Part shown: piece after piece, positions 1 to 7,911 of the stretch
Numbering within the stretch: the stretch's first letter is position 1
How the letters are laid out: the number at the start of each line of letters is the position of its first letter
From: JAKAGZ01 sp964595355
GTDB lineage: Bacteria; Bacteroidota; Ignavibacteria; Ignavibacteriales; Ignavibacteriaceae
Length of the DNA: 24,189 nucleotides
Assembly: GCA_964595355.1 (NCBI GenBank)
Contig: CAZQQD010000047.1
Span: forward strand, 1-24,189
Direction: 5' to 3'
Notes under the pieces: model-generated
Seen by the model: the letters and a program-made list of their open reading frames with translations, nothing else
Databases searched by the model: none
Told to the model about the DNA's origin: nothing
Position numbers and translations under genes: made by a program

Positions 1-68
1 CGCCCGGGCAGTTTGCAGTCTTTTATAAAGATGATTACTGTTTTGGGGGGGGGGTGATATTGGGCTAA
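1..68 (+). CDS. mnmA: 3' end of tRNA-specific 2-thiouridylase MnmA (partial)
   Basis: The frame with codons starting at position 3 is open from the window edge to a TAA at 66-68. It encodes PGQFAVFYKDDY, then C-F-G-G-G-V-I-L-G. A PGQ-x-x-V-F-Y block followed about eight residues later by GGGxI is the conserved C-terminus of MnmA, which adds sulfur to U34 of tRNA Lys/Glu/Gln in the cytoplasm. Only the last 21 codons are present, so the catalytic cysteines and P-loop lie outside the window. The Gly-Gly-Gly-Val codons form a run of ten G at 45-54, odd for a low-GC genome that could use GGA or GGT. The identification rests on one short but characteristic motif. No other family is known to me with this ending. 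Confidence 0.75.
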   Translation, partial: PGQFAVFYKDDYCFGGGVILG

Positions 69-229
69 ACTATCTCCAGTAAACTTTAGTTTAAAGTTAG
101 TTAAAAGCATAACATTTATGTGCAAAGAAAATTCTTACATTGCTGAATCGAGGTTTATATACAATGGTATTTTTTATGTTGATAAAGGAATTTGAAAACA
201 CTATTTTCATTTGTGGATAGAAATGATCT

Positions 230-247
230 AAAACTACATGTGGTTTT
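230..247. promoter_or_regulatory. Near-palindrome upstream of the CPBP gene
   Basis: AAAAC-T-ACATGT-G-GTTTT is an 18-base inverted repeat with one non-complementary pair (T235/G242). It lies 47 bases before the TTG start of the CPBP gene. Its symmetry and position fit a repressor or activator binding site, but a chance AT-rich palindrome is possible. The rest of 69-294 shows only a weak 6-bp AT-rich hairpin (82-98) and no convincing promoter. Confidence 0.25.
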
Positions 248-294
248 TACATAGAGTATCACGACTAAAATCATCAATAATTTGGGGGTAATCA

Positions 295-1185
295 TTGGCT
301 CGTCAGAATGTTTTAAAACCTAATCGGCTTCTCCTGCTCTATCTTGGAGTAGTCTTCCTTATATCATACGGACTTCAGGGAATCATCTGGCTTGAAGGTG
401 GTATTGAATCAGATACCTTCAAACTGCTTGTGCCAGTTGTTATGTTCATTCCCGGTATAGCTGCTATTTTCTTCCTGCTTCGCGAAAAGCACGGTTTGCG
501 ATCGGTTCGCTGGGGTTTGCGTAAACCACAATATCTAGCATACGCTGCGTTTATCCCGGCTGTAATGGCATTGGGACTAGTATTAATTCTCACTAATCTT
601 GGCTGGGCGAAATCTCCCCATCTCGATTTCAGTTCCGGTAGTGTTGACATCCTCGGCGGACTCTTCGTTCTCGGTAAAGGAAATCAATCGATCCTCTTTT
701 TTCTGGTTAACTTTCTTGTCACTGCGATTGTGCTGGGAATTGTAAACGGACTCGTCACCGTTGGTGAAGAAGTTGGTTGGCGTGGATACCTGCAGCCGAG
801 ACTAATTCAGCGGTTCCCATTTGCCGTCGCAATCATTCTGGTGGGGTTAATCTGGGCTCACTGGCATACCCCGGTCATTCTGATGGGCTATAACTACCCG
901 GAAACGCCAGTACTGGGAGCTATACTCTTATGGCCAATAACCTGCATTGCCTGGTCTTTCGTAGCAGCTTTTTTGACCATTAATAGTGATAGTATCTGGC
1001 CTGCTGTTGTATTTCATGGCAGTGTCAACGCATTCTTGGGCGGCTTAGTGGATGGTATGACTTATACAGGTCCTAGACTTCCTGCTGACGTGTTGGTTAT
1101 TGTCGTTTGGCTGATCGTCGCTGCTTTGTCATACTTTCTTACTAAAATACCAGCTCCGATAGTTCAGGAAGTCGTGCCTGACTGA
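295..1185 (+). CDS. CPBP family intramembrane glutamic protease (CAAX/Abi type)
   Basis: This is a polytopic membrane protein of 296 residues, with roughly seven to eight hydrophobic helices. It carries the three CPBP (Abi/CAAX protease) motifs: E158-E159-x3-R163, then H189/H191 in the segment W-A-H-W-H, and H241-x3-N245. These form the glutamate/histidine active site within the membrane. Known members process prenylated proteins, act in bacteriocin immunity or regulate signalling, and the substrate here is unknown. The start is TTG at 295, with GGGGG at 284-288 six bases upstream. The next in-frame ATG (residue 50) would remove the first helix. G+C is about 47% over 301-1140 by hand count, well above most of the window, which suggests horizontal acquisition. 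It stands alone, following mnmA after a 226-base gap. Confidence 0.88.
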   Translation: MARQNVLKPNRLLLLYLGVVFLISYGLQGIIWLEGGIESDTFKLLVPVVMFIPGIAAIFFLLREKHGLRSVRWGLRKPQYLAYAAFIPAVMALGLVLILTNLGWAKSPHLDFSSGSVDILGGLFVLGKGNQSILFFLVNFLVTAIVLGIVNGLVTVGEEVGWRGYLQPRLIQRFPFAVAIILVGLIWAHWHTPVILMGYNYPETPVLGAILLWPITCIAWSFVAAFLTINSDSIWPAVVFHGSVNAFLGGLVDGMTYTGPRLPADVLVIVVWLIVAALSYFLTKIPAPIVQEVVPD

Positions 1186-1570
1186 CCCTATTTGGCAGCG
1201 GGGGATAGGCTTGTAGCTTATATAAAAGATCCGTTAGCCGTGTTGTGGACAGGGTATTTTTTGAACTTGGAACGAGAAATATTATCCCGAAAATTAACAT
1301 TCAGTATCCGTCTGGTTTGCACATTTATAATATGATGTGTATACTTTTACAGTTATATACTCAAAATAGGAAGATCTGCTAAGCAAAAAATTAATATTAA
1401 TGAAATAGAGTCCATGCACTTGCTGTCACTGACCATTCCGTAGCAGTTTTTCGTTTATACAATCTGTTAACTTCCTATCCCTATCAAAATTTTATTGGTA
1501 TAATTGATTAAATATCTTTAATATTAATAGATCAATTAACCCACACCCAAAAATAAATTGCGAGTAAAAG
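1186..1570. other. Intergenic stretch, no gene seen
   Basis: This is 385 bases between the CPBP gene and the M28 peptidase. I see no coding stretch on either strand and no RNA gene. A CCTAT/ATAGG pair at the left end is too short and lacks a T-run for a terminator. A TATAAT hexamer at 1499-1504 could be a -10 box for the M28 gene, but no matching -35 is evident. Confidence 0.5.
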
Positions 1571-3814
1571 ATGAAAACTATTCTGAGATTTCCTTTTTTG
1601 GTTATTATTATGTTTTTATTTCAAGCAGGACTTTCTTTCGCACAGATGAATTCGTCACAAAGCGAAATTGAAAAGAAATTTGATTCATATTTAAAGCCGG
1701 AAGATTTAAAGGCAAGATTAGAGAAACTAAGCGCTTATCCTCACCACGTCGGTTCGCCTTATGATAAGGAGAATGCAGAATTTATTCTTTCACAATACAA
1801 GTCTTGGGGGTGGGATGCTCACATAGAAACATTTTATGTTTTGTTTCCGGCTCCTAAAACACGCGTACTTGAAATGATATCGCCCGAAAAGTTTACTCCA
1901 ATTTTAAAAGAACCTTCGTTAAAAGAAGACAGAACTTCTAATCAAATCGATCAACAATTGCCTACTTATAATGCTTATTCAATAGATGGCGATGTAACCG
2001 GAGAACTTGTTTATGTGAATTACGGAATTCCCTCTGATTATGATCAGCTTGACAGGATGGGGATAAGTGTAAAGGGAAAAATTGTGATAGCTCGCTATGG
2101 TGGAGCCTGGAGAGGAATAAAGCCAAAAGTTGCCGCTGAACATGGAGCTATTGGATGTATAATTTACTCTGATCCGAAAAATGACGGATATTATGTTGGT
2201 GATGTTTATCCTAAGGGTGCGTGGAGAAACGAGTACGGCGTGCAGCGTGGTTCAGTTGTAGATATGCCGGTTTATTCCGGCGATCCTTCAACACCATTTG
2301 TCGGTTCAACTAAAGACGTTAAACGCTTGGCTGTGAAGGATATTAAAATTCTCACAAAAATTCCTGTGCTGCCTATTTCTTATCACGATGTTCTCCCGTT
2401 ATTAAAATCATTAGTTGGTCCTGTTGCTCCTAATAACTGGAAAGGCGCACTTCCGATTACTTATCACGTTGGTCCCGGTTTAACAAAAGTTCATTTGAAA
2501 GTAGAATCTAACTGGGATATAAAACCCATACACGATGTAATTGCAATGATAAAGGGAAGTGAGTTCCCGGATCAATGGGTAATCAGGGGAAATCATCACG
2601 ATGGATGGGTAAACGGAGCAGAAGATCCTTTGAGTGGACAGGTTGCGGAAATGGAAGAAGGAAAGGCAATCGGTGAATTACTTAAAACAGGATGGAGACC
2701 GAAAAGGACAATAGTCTATTGCGCATGGGATGGAGAAGAACCCGGCTTGCTTGGTTCAACTGAGTGGTGCGAAACTCATGCGGATGAACTTAAACAAAAA
2801 GTAGTTGCCTATATTAATTCTGATACCAATGACAGAGGGTTTTTATTTATGGAAGGTTCTCATTCGTTGGAAACTTTTATTAATAATGTTGCTAAAGATG
2901 TAATTGATCCTGAAAAAGGTATAAGCGTATGGAAAAGGGCAAGGGACAGACAAATTATCCATACTTCTTCACTTGAAAGAAAAAGAGAGCTTGAATCTGC
3001 TGAGAATCTTAAAATTGGCGCAATGGGAAGTGGATCGGATTATACCCCTTTCCTCCAGCATCTTGGAATTGCCAGCATTAATCTTGGATTTGGTGGAGAA
3101 GGACAGGGAGGTGTTTATCACTCTGTCTATGATTCTTATGATCATTATATACGATTCGGCGATCCGACTTTTGAATACGGGATAGCACTTTCTAAAACGG
3201 CAGGCAGAGCAGTTCTAAGGCTTGCTGATAGTGATGTGCTTCCTTTTAATTTTGATGATTTTGCGGAAAGAGTTTCTACTTACCTGAATCAAATTGAAAA
3301 TCTGACAAAGAATATGCGTGAAGAAACCAATCAATTAAATATGGAATTAAAGGATAAAATGTTTACTGAAGTTTCCGATCCGACTAAAACATACGTTCCG
3401 CCGAAACCGGAAGATCCTGTTCCGTATTTGAACTTCGCTCCTCTTGAAAATGCAGTTAACACATTGCAGAAAAGTGCTGATGGATACCAGAAAGCAAAAA
3501 ATGAATTTGTAAAAAGCGGGAAAAATCTTTCCGAAGAACAGGAAAAGAATCTTGATCAATTAATTTATCAATCTGAAAGATTCCTGACTAATAAGGAAGG
3601 ACTTACAGGTCGTCCGTGGTATGAGCATGAAATTTATGCTCCGGGATTTTACACGGGCTATGGTGTAAAAACCCTTCCGGCTGTTCGCGAAGCAGTTGAA
3701 TCCAGAAACTGGGATGAAGCTAGTAAACAGGCAGTTGTAGTCGCTAACACTCTGGATAACTATTCTAAAGAGATTGATAAAGCCACTGAAATGTTAAATA
3801 CTGCTATAAAATAA
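1571..3814 (+). CDS. M28 family metallopeptidase, PSMA/glutamate carboxypeptidase II-like
   Basis: A secreted zinc exopeptidase of 747 residues. A signal peptide ends near LSFA-Q25. A protease-associated (PA) domain lies at about 135-300 within the peptidase. The co-catalytic M28 core carries H342 (in G-N-H-H-D), D352, the catalytic base/ligand pair E389-E390 in W-D-G-E-E-P-G-L-L-G-S, D418 and H517 (in Y-H-S-V-Y-D). These match H377, D387, E424-E425, D453 and H553 of human glutamate carboxypeptidase II. A helical C-terminal part (about 560-747) corresponds to the transferrin-receptor-like dimerisation domain. Length and order are those of the whole PSMA family, so it looks intact. The ATG has only weak ribosome binding. 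It is convergent with the S9 peptidase and probably releases C-terminal amino acids from peptides outside the cytoplasm; the specificity is inferred. Confidence 0.92.
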   Translation: MKTILRFPFLVIIMFLFQAGLSFAQMNSSQSEIEKKFDSYLKPEDLKARLEKLSAYPHHVGSPYDKENAEFILSQYKSWGWDAHIETFYVLFPAPKTRVLEMISPEKFTPILKEPSLKEDRTSNQIDQQLPTYNAYSIDGDVTGELVYVNYGIPSDYDQLDRMGISVKGKIVIARYGGAWRGIKPKVAAEHGAIGCIIYSDPKNDGYYVGDVYPKGAWRNEYGVQRGSVVDMPVYSGDPSTPFVGSTKDVKRLAVKDIKILTKIPVLPISYHDVLPLLKSLVGPVAPNNWKGALPITYHVGPGLTKVHLKVESNWDIKPIHDVIAMIKGSEFPDQWVIRGNHHDGWVNGAEDPLSGQVAEMEEGKAIGELLKTGWRPKRTIVYCAWDGEEPGLLGSTEWCETHADELKQKVVAYINSDTNDRGFLFMEGSHSLETFINNVAKDVIDPEKGISVWKRARDRQIIHTSSLERKRELESAENLKIGAMGSGSDYTPFLQHLGIASINLGFGGEGQGGVYHSVYDSYDHYIRFGDPTFEYGIALSKTAGRAVLRLADSDVLPFNFDDFAERVSTYLNQIENLTKNMREETNQLNMELKDKMFTEVSDPTKTYVPPKPEDPVPYLNFAPLENAVNTLQKSADGYQKAKNEFVKSGKNLSEEQEKNLDQLIYQSERFLTNKEGLTGRPWYEHEIYAPGFYTGYGVKTLPAVREAVESRNWDEASKQAVVVANTLDNYSKEIDKATEMLNTAIK

Positions 3815-3836
3815 AATTTCCTTTCATCTTAAGTAT

Positions 3837-3863
3837 GCCTTTGCAGTATATTACTGCAAAGGC
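3837..3863. terminator. Perfect 12-bp hairpin between convergent peptidase genes
   Basis: GCCTTTGCAGTA (3837-3848) and its exact complement (3852-3863) flank a 3-base loop. The hairpin sits in the 58-base gap between two convergent stop codons. No long T-run follows on either strand, so it is an imperfect intrinsic terminator. Its position still argues for a shared bidirectional terminator or 3'-end stabiliser. Confidence 0.65.
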
Positions 3864-3872
3864 AGTAATGCT

Positions 3873-6050
3873 TTAAAGATTATTGAAGAAATAATTCGAA
3901 ATTTTCGTAAACAAATTCCATTGTGTTACACCCCCGCTTATCCTGTGATTTTTATTCGGATAAAACATCACATCAAATTGTTTATTGGCGTCAATCAGCT
4001 TTTGCATAAACTGAAGTGTATTTTGATAGTGAACATTATCATCACCAGTTCCATGAATTATCATCAATTTGCCTTTGAGTTTATACGCATAAGTTAAAAC
4101 ACTTGCTGAATCATAACCTTTTTTATTTCCAATTGGTGAACCCATATATCTTTCTGTCCAGATTGCATCGTAAAGATGAAAATCAGTTACGGGTGCAACG
4201 GCAACTCCCGCCTTAAAATAGCCGGTTCCTTTTGTCATCATCATACAGGTTAAATAACCGCCACCGCTCCAGCCCCAGAAACCAAGTCGAGATGCATCAA
4301 CATAAGAAAGAGTTGCTAAATATTTTGCTCCTTCAATTTGATCGTGGACTGACCACTTCCCCAAATCGAGGTACGAAAGGTCCTTAAATGCTTTTCCTCT
4401 GCCGCCGGTTCCACGGTTATCGACACAGAAGACTATGTAGCCGTGTTCTGTCATATATTGATGCCAGAAAGTTCTTGTGCTGCCCCAGCGGTCAACAACC
4501 ATTTGAGAACCCGGCCCACCATAACCGTAAACAAGCACCGGATATTTTTTAAAAGGATCGAAGTCAGCCGGTTTCATCATATAAGCATTTAATTCTGTCC
4601 CGTCAGTTGTTTTGAATTTTAAAAATTGTGGATAAACCATGTTATAATTTGCCAGTGCCGGAATCGTACCTTTTTCCAAAACTCTGACCAGGGAACCATC
4701 AGCGTTTTTTAGAGTTGTCTCGGTCGGAGTAGAAACATTTGAATAAAATTCGACAAAGTGTTTATAATTCGGCGCATAGTTTGCATTATACCACCCATGT
4801 TCGCCAGAAATTTTCTGTAAACCAGTTCCATCCAGTTTTACACGGTAAAGGTTCTGTTGTATTGGTGAATCTTTTTTCCCGGACAAATAAACCCAACCTG
4901 TATTTTCATCAACGCCATCAATCGAACTAACTTCCCAGTCACCCTTAGTGATCTGATTAATTAATTTGCCGTTGTAATTGTAGAGATAAGCATGGTTATA
5001 TCCGCTTTTTTCAGAAGGCCAGACAATCCTGTCAGATTTTTTTAAGAATATAATATCATTTCGTACATCAACCCATGTTTTGCTTGAATCAGTAATAACA
5101 GTTTTTGATCTTCCAGTGGTTGAATTAGCCATCAGCATCTCTAATTTATTCTGCATTCTGTTTAATCTAATAATAGCAAGCAGGTTTGATGAATTTGTCC
5201 AGAAAATTCTCGGAATATAAATGTCATCGTTTGTGCCGATGTTCATCCATGTCGTTTTGTGAGTGGAAAGATCGGCAACCACGATTTTTACAATTGCATT
5301 TTGTTCTCCAACTTTAGGGTATTTGAGATCAAAGACCGTGTTGTATTCTCCCATTTCATCTATGAGGTGATAAACTTTTTCTCTTGTTTGATTCAACTGC
5401 CAGTAGGCAATCTTTTTACCATCAGGCGACCACCGCCATGCATCTGCCAATCCAAACTCTTCTTCATAAACCCAGTCAAATTCTCCATTCAGAATATTTT
5501 CTGTGCCGTCTGTTGTAACAGCAGTTTCTTTTCCTGATTTCAGGTCAACAACATATATATTGTGATCGCGCACAAACCCAACTCTTGATCCATCAGGGGA
5601 AAGTTTTACGTTTCTCAAATGAATGTTTCCATTTGATAATGCGTTTATCTTTTTAGTTGTAATATTATAAAGATAGAAAGGCGCCTGTGTCGAATGCCGC
5701 CAGATAGATTTCACAGGGCCTTCAATTAAAAGAAATTTTCCGTCATCAGTCCACTGGTAATGGCTCATCTTAATTTGTTTGCCATCATATTTAAGATCGG
5801 TCCCGTTTACAAGCAGAGATTTTTTTCCGGTTGCAATATCGTGCAAAAAAATATCCTCTACCTTCGTTTGTGGATTTAATTCGGTAAAGCTGAAAGCCGA
5901 GCCGTCAGGCTTCCACTGAATATTTTCAACAGTTTTACCGAATAGTTTATTTGAATAATAAATATCTTTGAGCGTTAACTTTTGTTTTTGTTGCGGAATT
6001 AATGGAAAAACAAAAAGCAAGATTATTGAAATAGTAAACAAATTTTTCAT
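3873..6050 (-). CDS. S9 family peptidase, dipeptidyl peptidase IV type
   Basis: A 725-residue exported serine exopeptidase that removes X-Pro/X-Ala dipeptides from peptide N-termini. A hydrophobic N-terminal segment (2-19) serves as signal peptide or anchor. Residues about 30-470 form the DPP IV beta-propeller, including D-W-V-Y-E-E-E with E197-E198 aligning to the N-terminus-binding Glu205-Glu206 of human DPP4. The C-terminal alpha/beta hydrolase domain has Y510 (oxyanion), nucleophile S595 in G-W-S-G-G-G-Y, D670 in H-G-T-G-D-D-N-V-H and H702 in the segment N-K-N-H-R. The full triad and normal length suggest an active enzyme. The ATG follows AGGTGA by six bases, in a 33-base gap after the DUF885 gene, so the two form an operon. 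Together with the M28 enzyme it fits a peptide-feeding lifestyle. Confidence 0.93.
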   Translation of the reverse strand: MKNLFTISIILLFVFPLIPQQKQKLTLKDIYYSNKLFGKTVENIQWKPDGSAFSFTELNPQTKVEDIFLHDIATGKKSLLVNGTDLKYDGKQIKMSHYQWTDDGKFLLIEGPVKSIWRHSTQAPFYLYNITTKKINALSNGNIHLRNVKLSPDGSRVGFVRDHNIYVVDLKSGKETAVTTDGTENILNGEFDWVYEEEFGLADAWRWSPDGKKIAYWQLNQTREKVYHLIDEMGEYNTVFDLKYPKVGEQNAIVKIVVADLSTHKTTWMNIGTNDDIYIPRIFWTNSSNLLAIIRLNRMQNKLEMLMANSTTGRSKTVITDSSKTWVDVRNDIIFLKKSDRIVWPSEKSGYNHAYLYNYNGKLINQITKGDWEVSSIDGVDENTGWVYLSGKKDSPIQQNLYRVKLDGTGLQKISGEHGWYNANYAPNYKHFVEFYSNVSTPTETTLKNADGSLVRVLEKGTIPALANYNMVYPQFLKFKTTDGTELNAYMMKPADFDPFKKYPVLVYGYGGPGSQMVVDRWGSTRTFWHQYMTEHGYIVFCVDNRGTGGRGKAFKDLSYLDLGKWSVHDQIEGAKYLATLSYVDASRLGFWGWSGGGYLTCMMMTKGTGYFKAGVAVAPVTDFHLYDAIWTERYMGSPIGNKKGYDSASVLTYAYKLKGKLMIIHGTGDDNVHYQNTLQFMQKLIDANKQFDVMFYPNKNHRISGGVTQWNLFTKISNYFFNNL

Positions 6051-6083
6051 AATTTTTCACCTGGATTGTTAAATAATAAGATT

Positions 6084-7763
6084 TTATCTTGGCCATAGCT
6101 TATTAATTTCGTTCTTCAGCCCTAAAAATTCCCATCTTTGTAAAGCTATCGGTACATTCCCGTTTATCATCATATAATTGTGGTAATCTTTCAGACTAAA
6201 TTTATCGCCAAGCTTTGTTTTCGCATCAGAAATTAATTTGAGGATTTGAATTTTGCCGATTTGATAAGTAATTGCTTGTCCGGGTGTTGAGGCAAAAAAA
6301 CCTGCTTCTCCGATTGCTGATTGTTTATCCATAGGGACGGTCGAAGCAAGATAGTTTGCTGCCTTTTCTATTGAATAATTTCCTAGAGCAAGATTAACAT
6401 CAACATTAACTCTTAAAGCGCGGAGCCTCATAAAGCTGTAAATAATTTCTCTCGAATGCGGACTGTTGTCGAAAAGCCCCAGTTGCAGCATCAATTCCTC
6501 AACATAAAACCCAATTCCTTCATTTGAATTTGAATCAAAATAATGTCTGCGTATTTTATCCGGGTTTTTCCACGATTGAACTAATTGGAAATAATGTCCC
6601 GGCACTCCTTCGTGAATGATTATTGGCCGCGGGTCTTTTGCAGTTGCAAGACTAAAATATGACAGATTCGGTGATGGTTTCGGAATATAACGTACACAAT
6701 TTTCATTTAATCTTGTTGGTGAGGTGAAGTCATCATCTTCGCCATACATTGACATTGATTTTAAGTAATCTGGCATAGGCCTGTTTGTATAATGTTGAAT
6801 CCAATCAGGTACAGACATTACATCTTTCTTAACTAAAAATTTTCTTATTGATTCTTCATCAAATTCGTTTTGTTTTATTTGTTCATCTATAGAAGAAAAT
6901 ATTTTGAGAGGAGGTATATTCTTGTTTTTAAGCTTTTCGATTGTGTCAAAAGCAACGGCCCGGTGCCATTCCGTATTACTCATTAATAAAAGATCTTCGG
7001 GTGAATATGGAACCATGGCTATGTTCTTCAAGAAATATTCATAGTTTTTTCTTCCCACGTTGAATTTTTTTATCATCCCGTTTCTGTTTTTTTTAAGCCA
7101 ATCGCGATAATCTTTTAAGGAGTTGATAGCATTTGTAATATAAATATTTATACTTTCAGGGAAATATTTTGGGAAGTCTTTTCTTAGAGCAGCAAAAGAT
7201 GCTCTTAAATTTTTATCAATTCTGTCTAACATTTCAATTGCTATATCAGCGAAAGCCTGTACGGGTTCTCTCAGGTTTTCTTTAGCATAATTTAAGGTCA
7301 CCGGGATGCTTTTTAATCTTAATAAAATATTGTCGGCTCTATTCTTTGTCATCGGGCTGCCGATTACCAGTAAGTCATGAATTATACCTGCTGTTTGAAA
7401 AACATAAAATTCGGGGTGTGAATAAGGTAGCTTTAAGATATTTAATTCCCAGTTGACTCTTTCAATAGCTGAATGAAGTAAAAGAAAATCTACACTGTCT
7501 GCTATGGTCCAGTTTTCCATGGAAATTTTTCTCAATTTTGAGCTGAATTCAATATATTTGTTTTTATAGTTTTTAAGAGATGTCGGAGAATAGTCAGGAA
7601 CCCATCCATCAGGCCTTTCTATACGCGGAATATCATCTCCTGTTACCGGTTGTGTAATAGTTCGCCAGTCAAAGAAATCTTTTGCTAAATTTTGCAAAGA
7701 ATGATTTGCCTGGGGAAAAATGCTGATTGAATATATGAGGAAAAAAAAGAAACGGAACTTCAT
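6084..7763 (-). CDS. DUF885 family exported metallopeptidase-like protein
   Basis: 559 residues from the preferred start. The zinc motif H384-E385-G-V-P-G-H390-Y and a downstream N-E415-G-I-G-F-Y-V-E block are those of the DUF885 family (HEGxPGH plus EGW-type glutamate), predicted gluzincin-like carboxypeptidases or dipeptidases. A signal peptide (M-K-F-R-F-F-F-F-L to about P-Q-A) starts the protein. A longer version begins at 7793 (ten more residues), but the ATG at 7763 has AAAGG seven bases upstream and puts the signal peptide at the very N-terminus, whereas 7793 has no ribosome binding site. It is the first gene of a two-gene operon with the DPP IV peptidase and is divergent from the DUF5916 gene. 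The substrate is unknown; peptide cleavage in the periplasm is an inference. Confidence 0.85.
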   Translation of the reverse strand: MKFRFFFFLIYSISIFPQANHSLQNLAKDFFDWRTITQPVTGDDIPRIERPDGWVPDYSPTSLKNYKNKYIEFSSKLRKISMENWTIADSVDFLLLHSAIERVNWELNILKLPYSHPEFYVFQTAGIIHDLLVIGSPMTKNRADNILLRLKSIPVTLNYAKENLREPVQAFADIAIEMLDRIDKNLRASFAALRKDFPKYFPESINIYITNAINSLKDYRDWLKKNRNGMIKKFNVGRKNYEYFLKNIAMVPYSPEDLLLMSNTEWHRAVAFDTIEKLKNKNIPPLKIFSSIDEQIKQNEFDEESIRKFLVKKDVMSVPDWIQHYTNRPMPDYLKSMSMYGEDDDFTSPTRLNENCVRYIPKPSPNLSYFSLATAKDPRPIIIHEGVPGHYFQLVQSWKNPDKIRRHYFDSNSNEGIGFYVEELMLQLGLFDNSPHSREIIYSFMRLRALRVNVDVNLALGNYSIEKAANYLASTVPMDKQSAIGEAGFFASTPGQAITYQIGKIQILKLISDAKTKLGDKFSLKDYHNYMMINGNVPIALQRWEFLGLKNEINKLWPR

Positions 7764-7911
7764 ATTTATACCTTTATAGTTTTTGTAAATCATGAAAGGT
7801 TAAATTAAAATAACTAAAAATTAGGTTGAATTGCTAAAAAAAATTATGATTATTAGTGATAATAGAAAGATTTCTGGGTCTAATCAACAAACTATAAAAC
7901 ATTAAAAATTT
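7764..7911. promoter_or_regulatory. Divergent promoter region
   Basis: The roughly 150 bases between the divergent DUF885 and DUF5916 starts must hold promoters for both. It is very AT-rich. I could not pick out a confident -35/-10 pair or the Bacteroidetes TTTG/TAnnTTTG type. Confidence 0.4.

Noticed and set aside
1186..1260. Possible integron attC site (CCGTTAGCC near 1221) after the CPBP gene
   Set aside because: The motif does not fit GTTRRRY and there is no RYYYAAC partner upstream, so a cassette recombination site is not supported.
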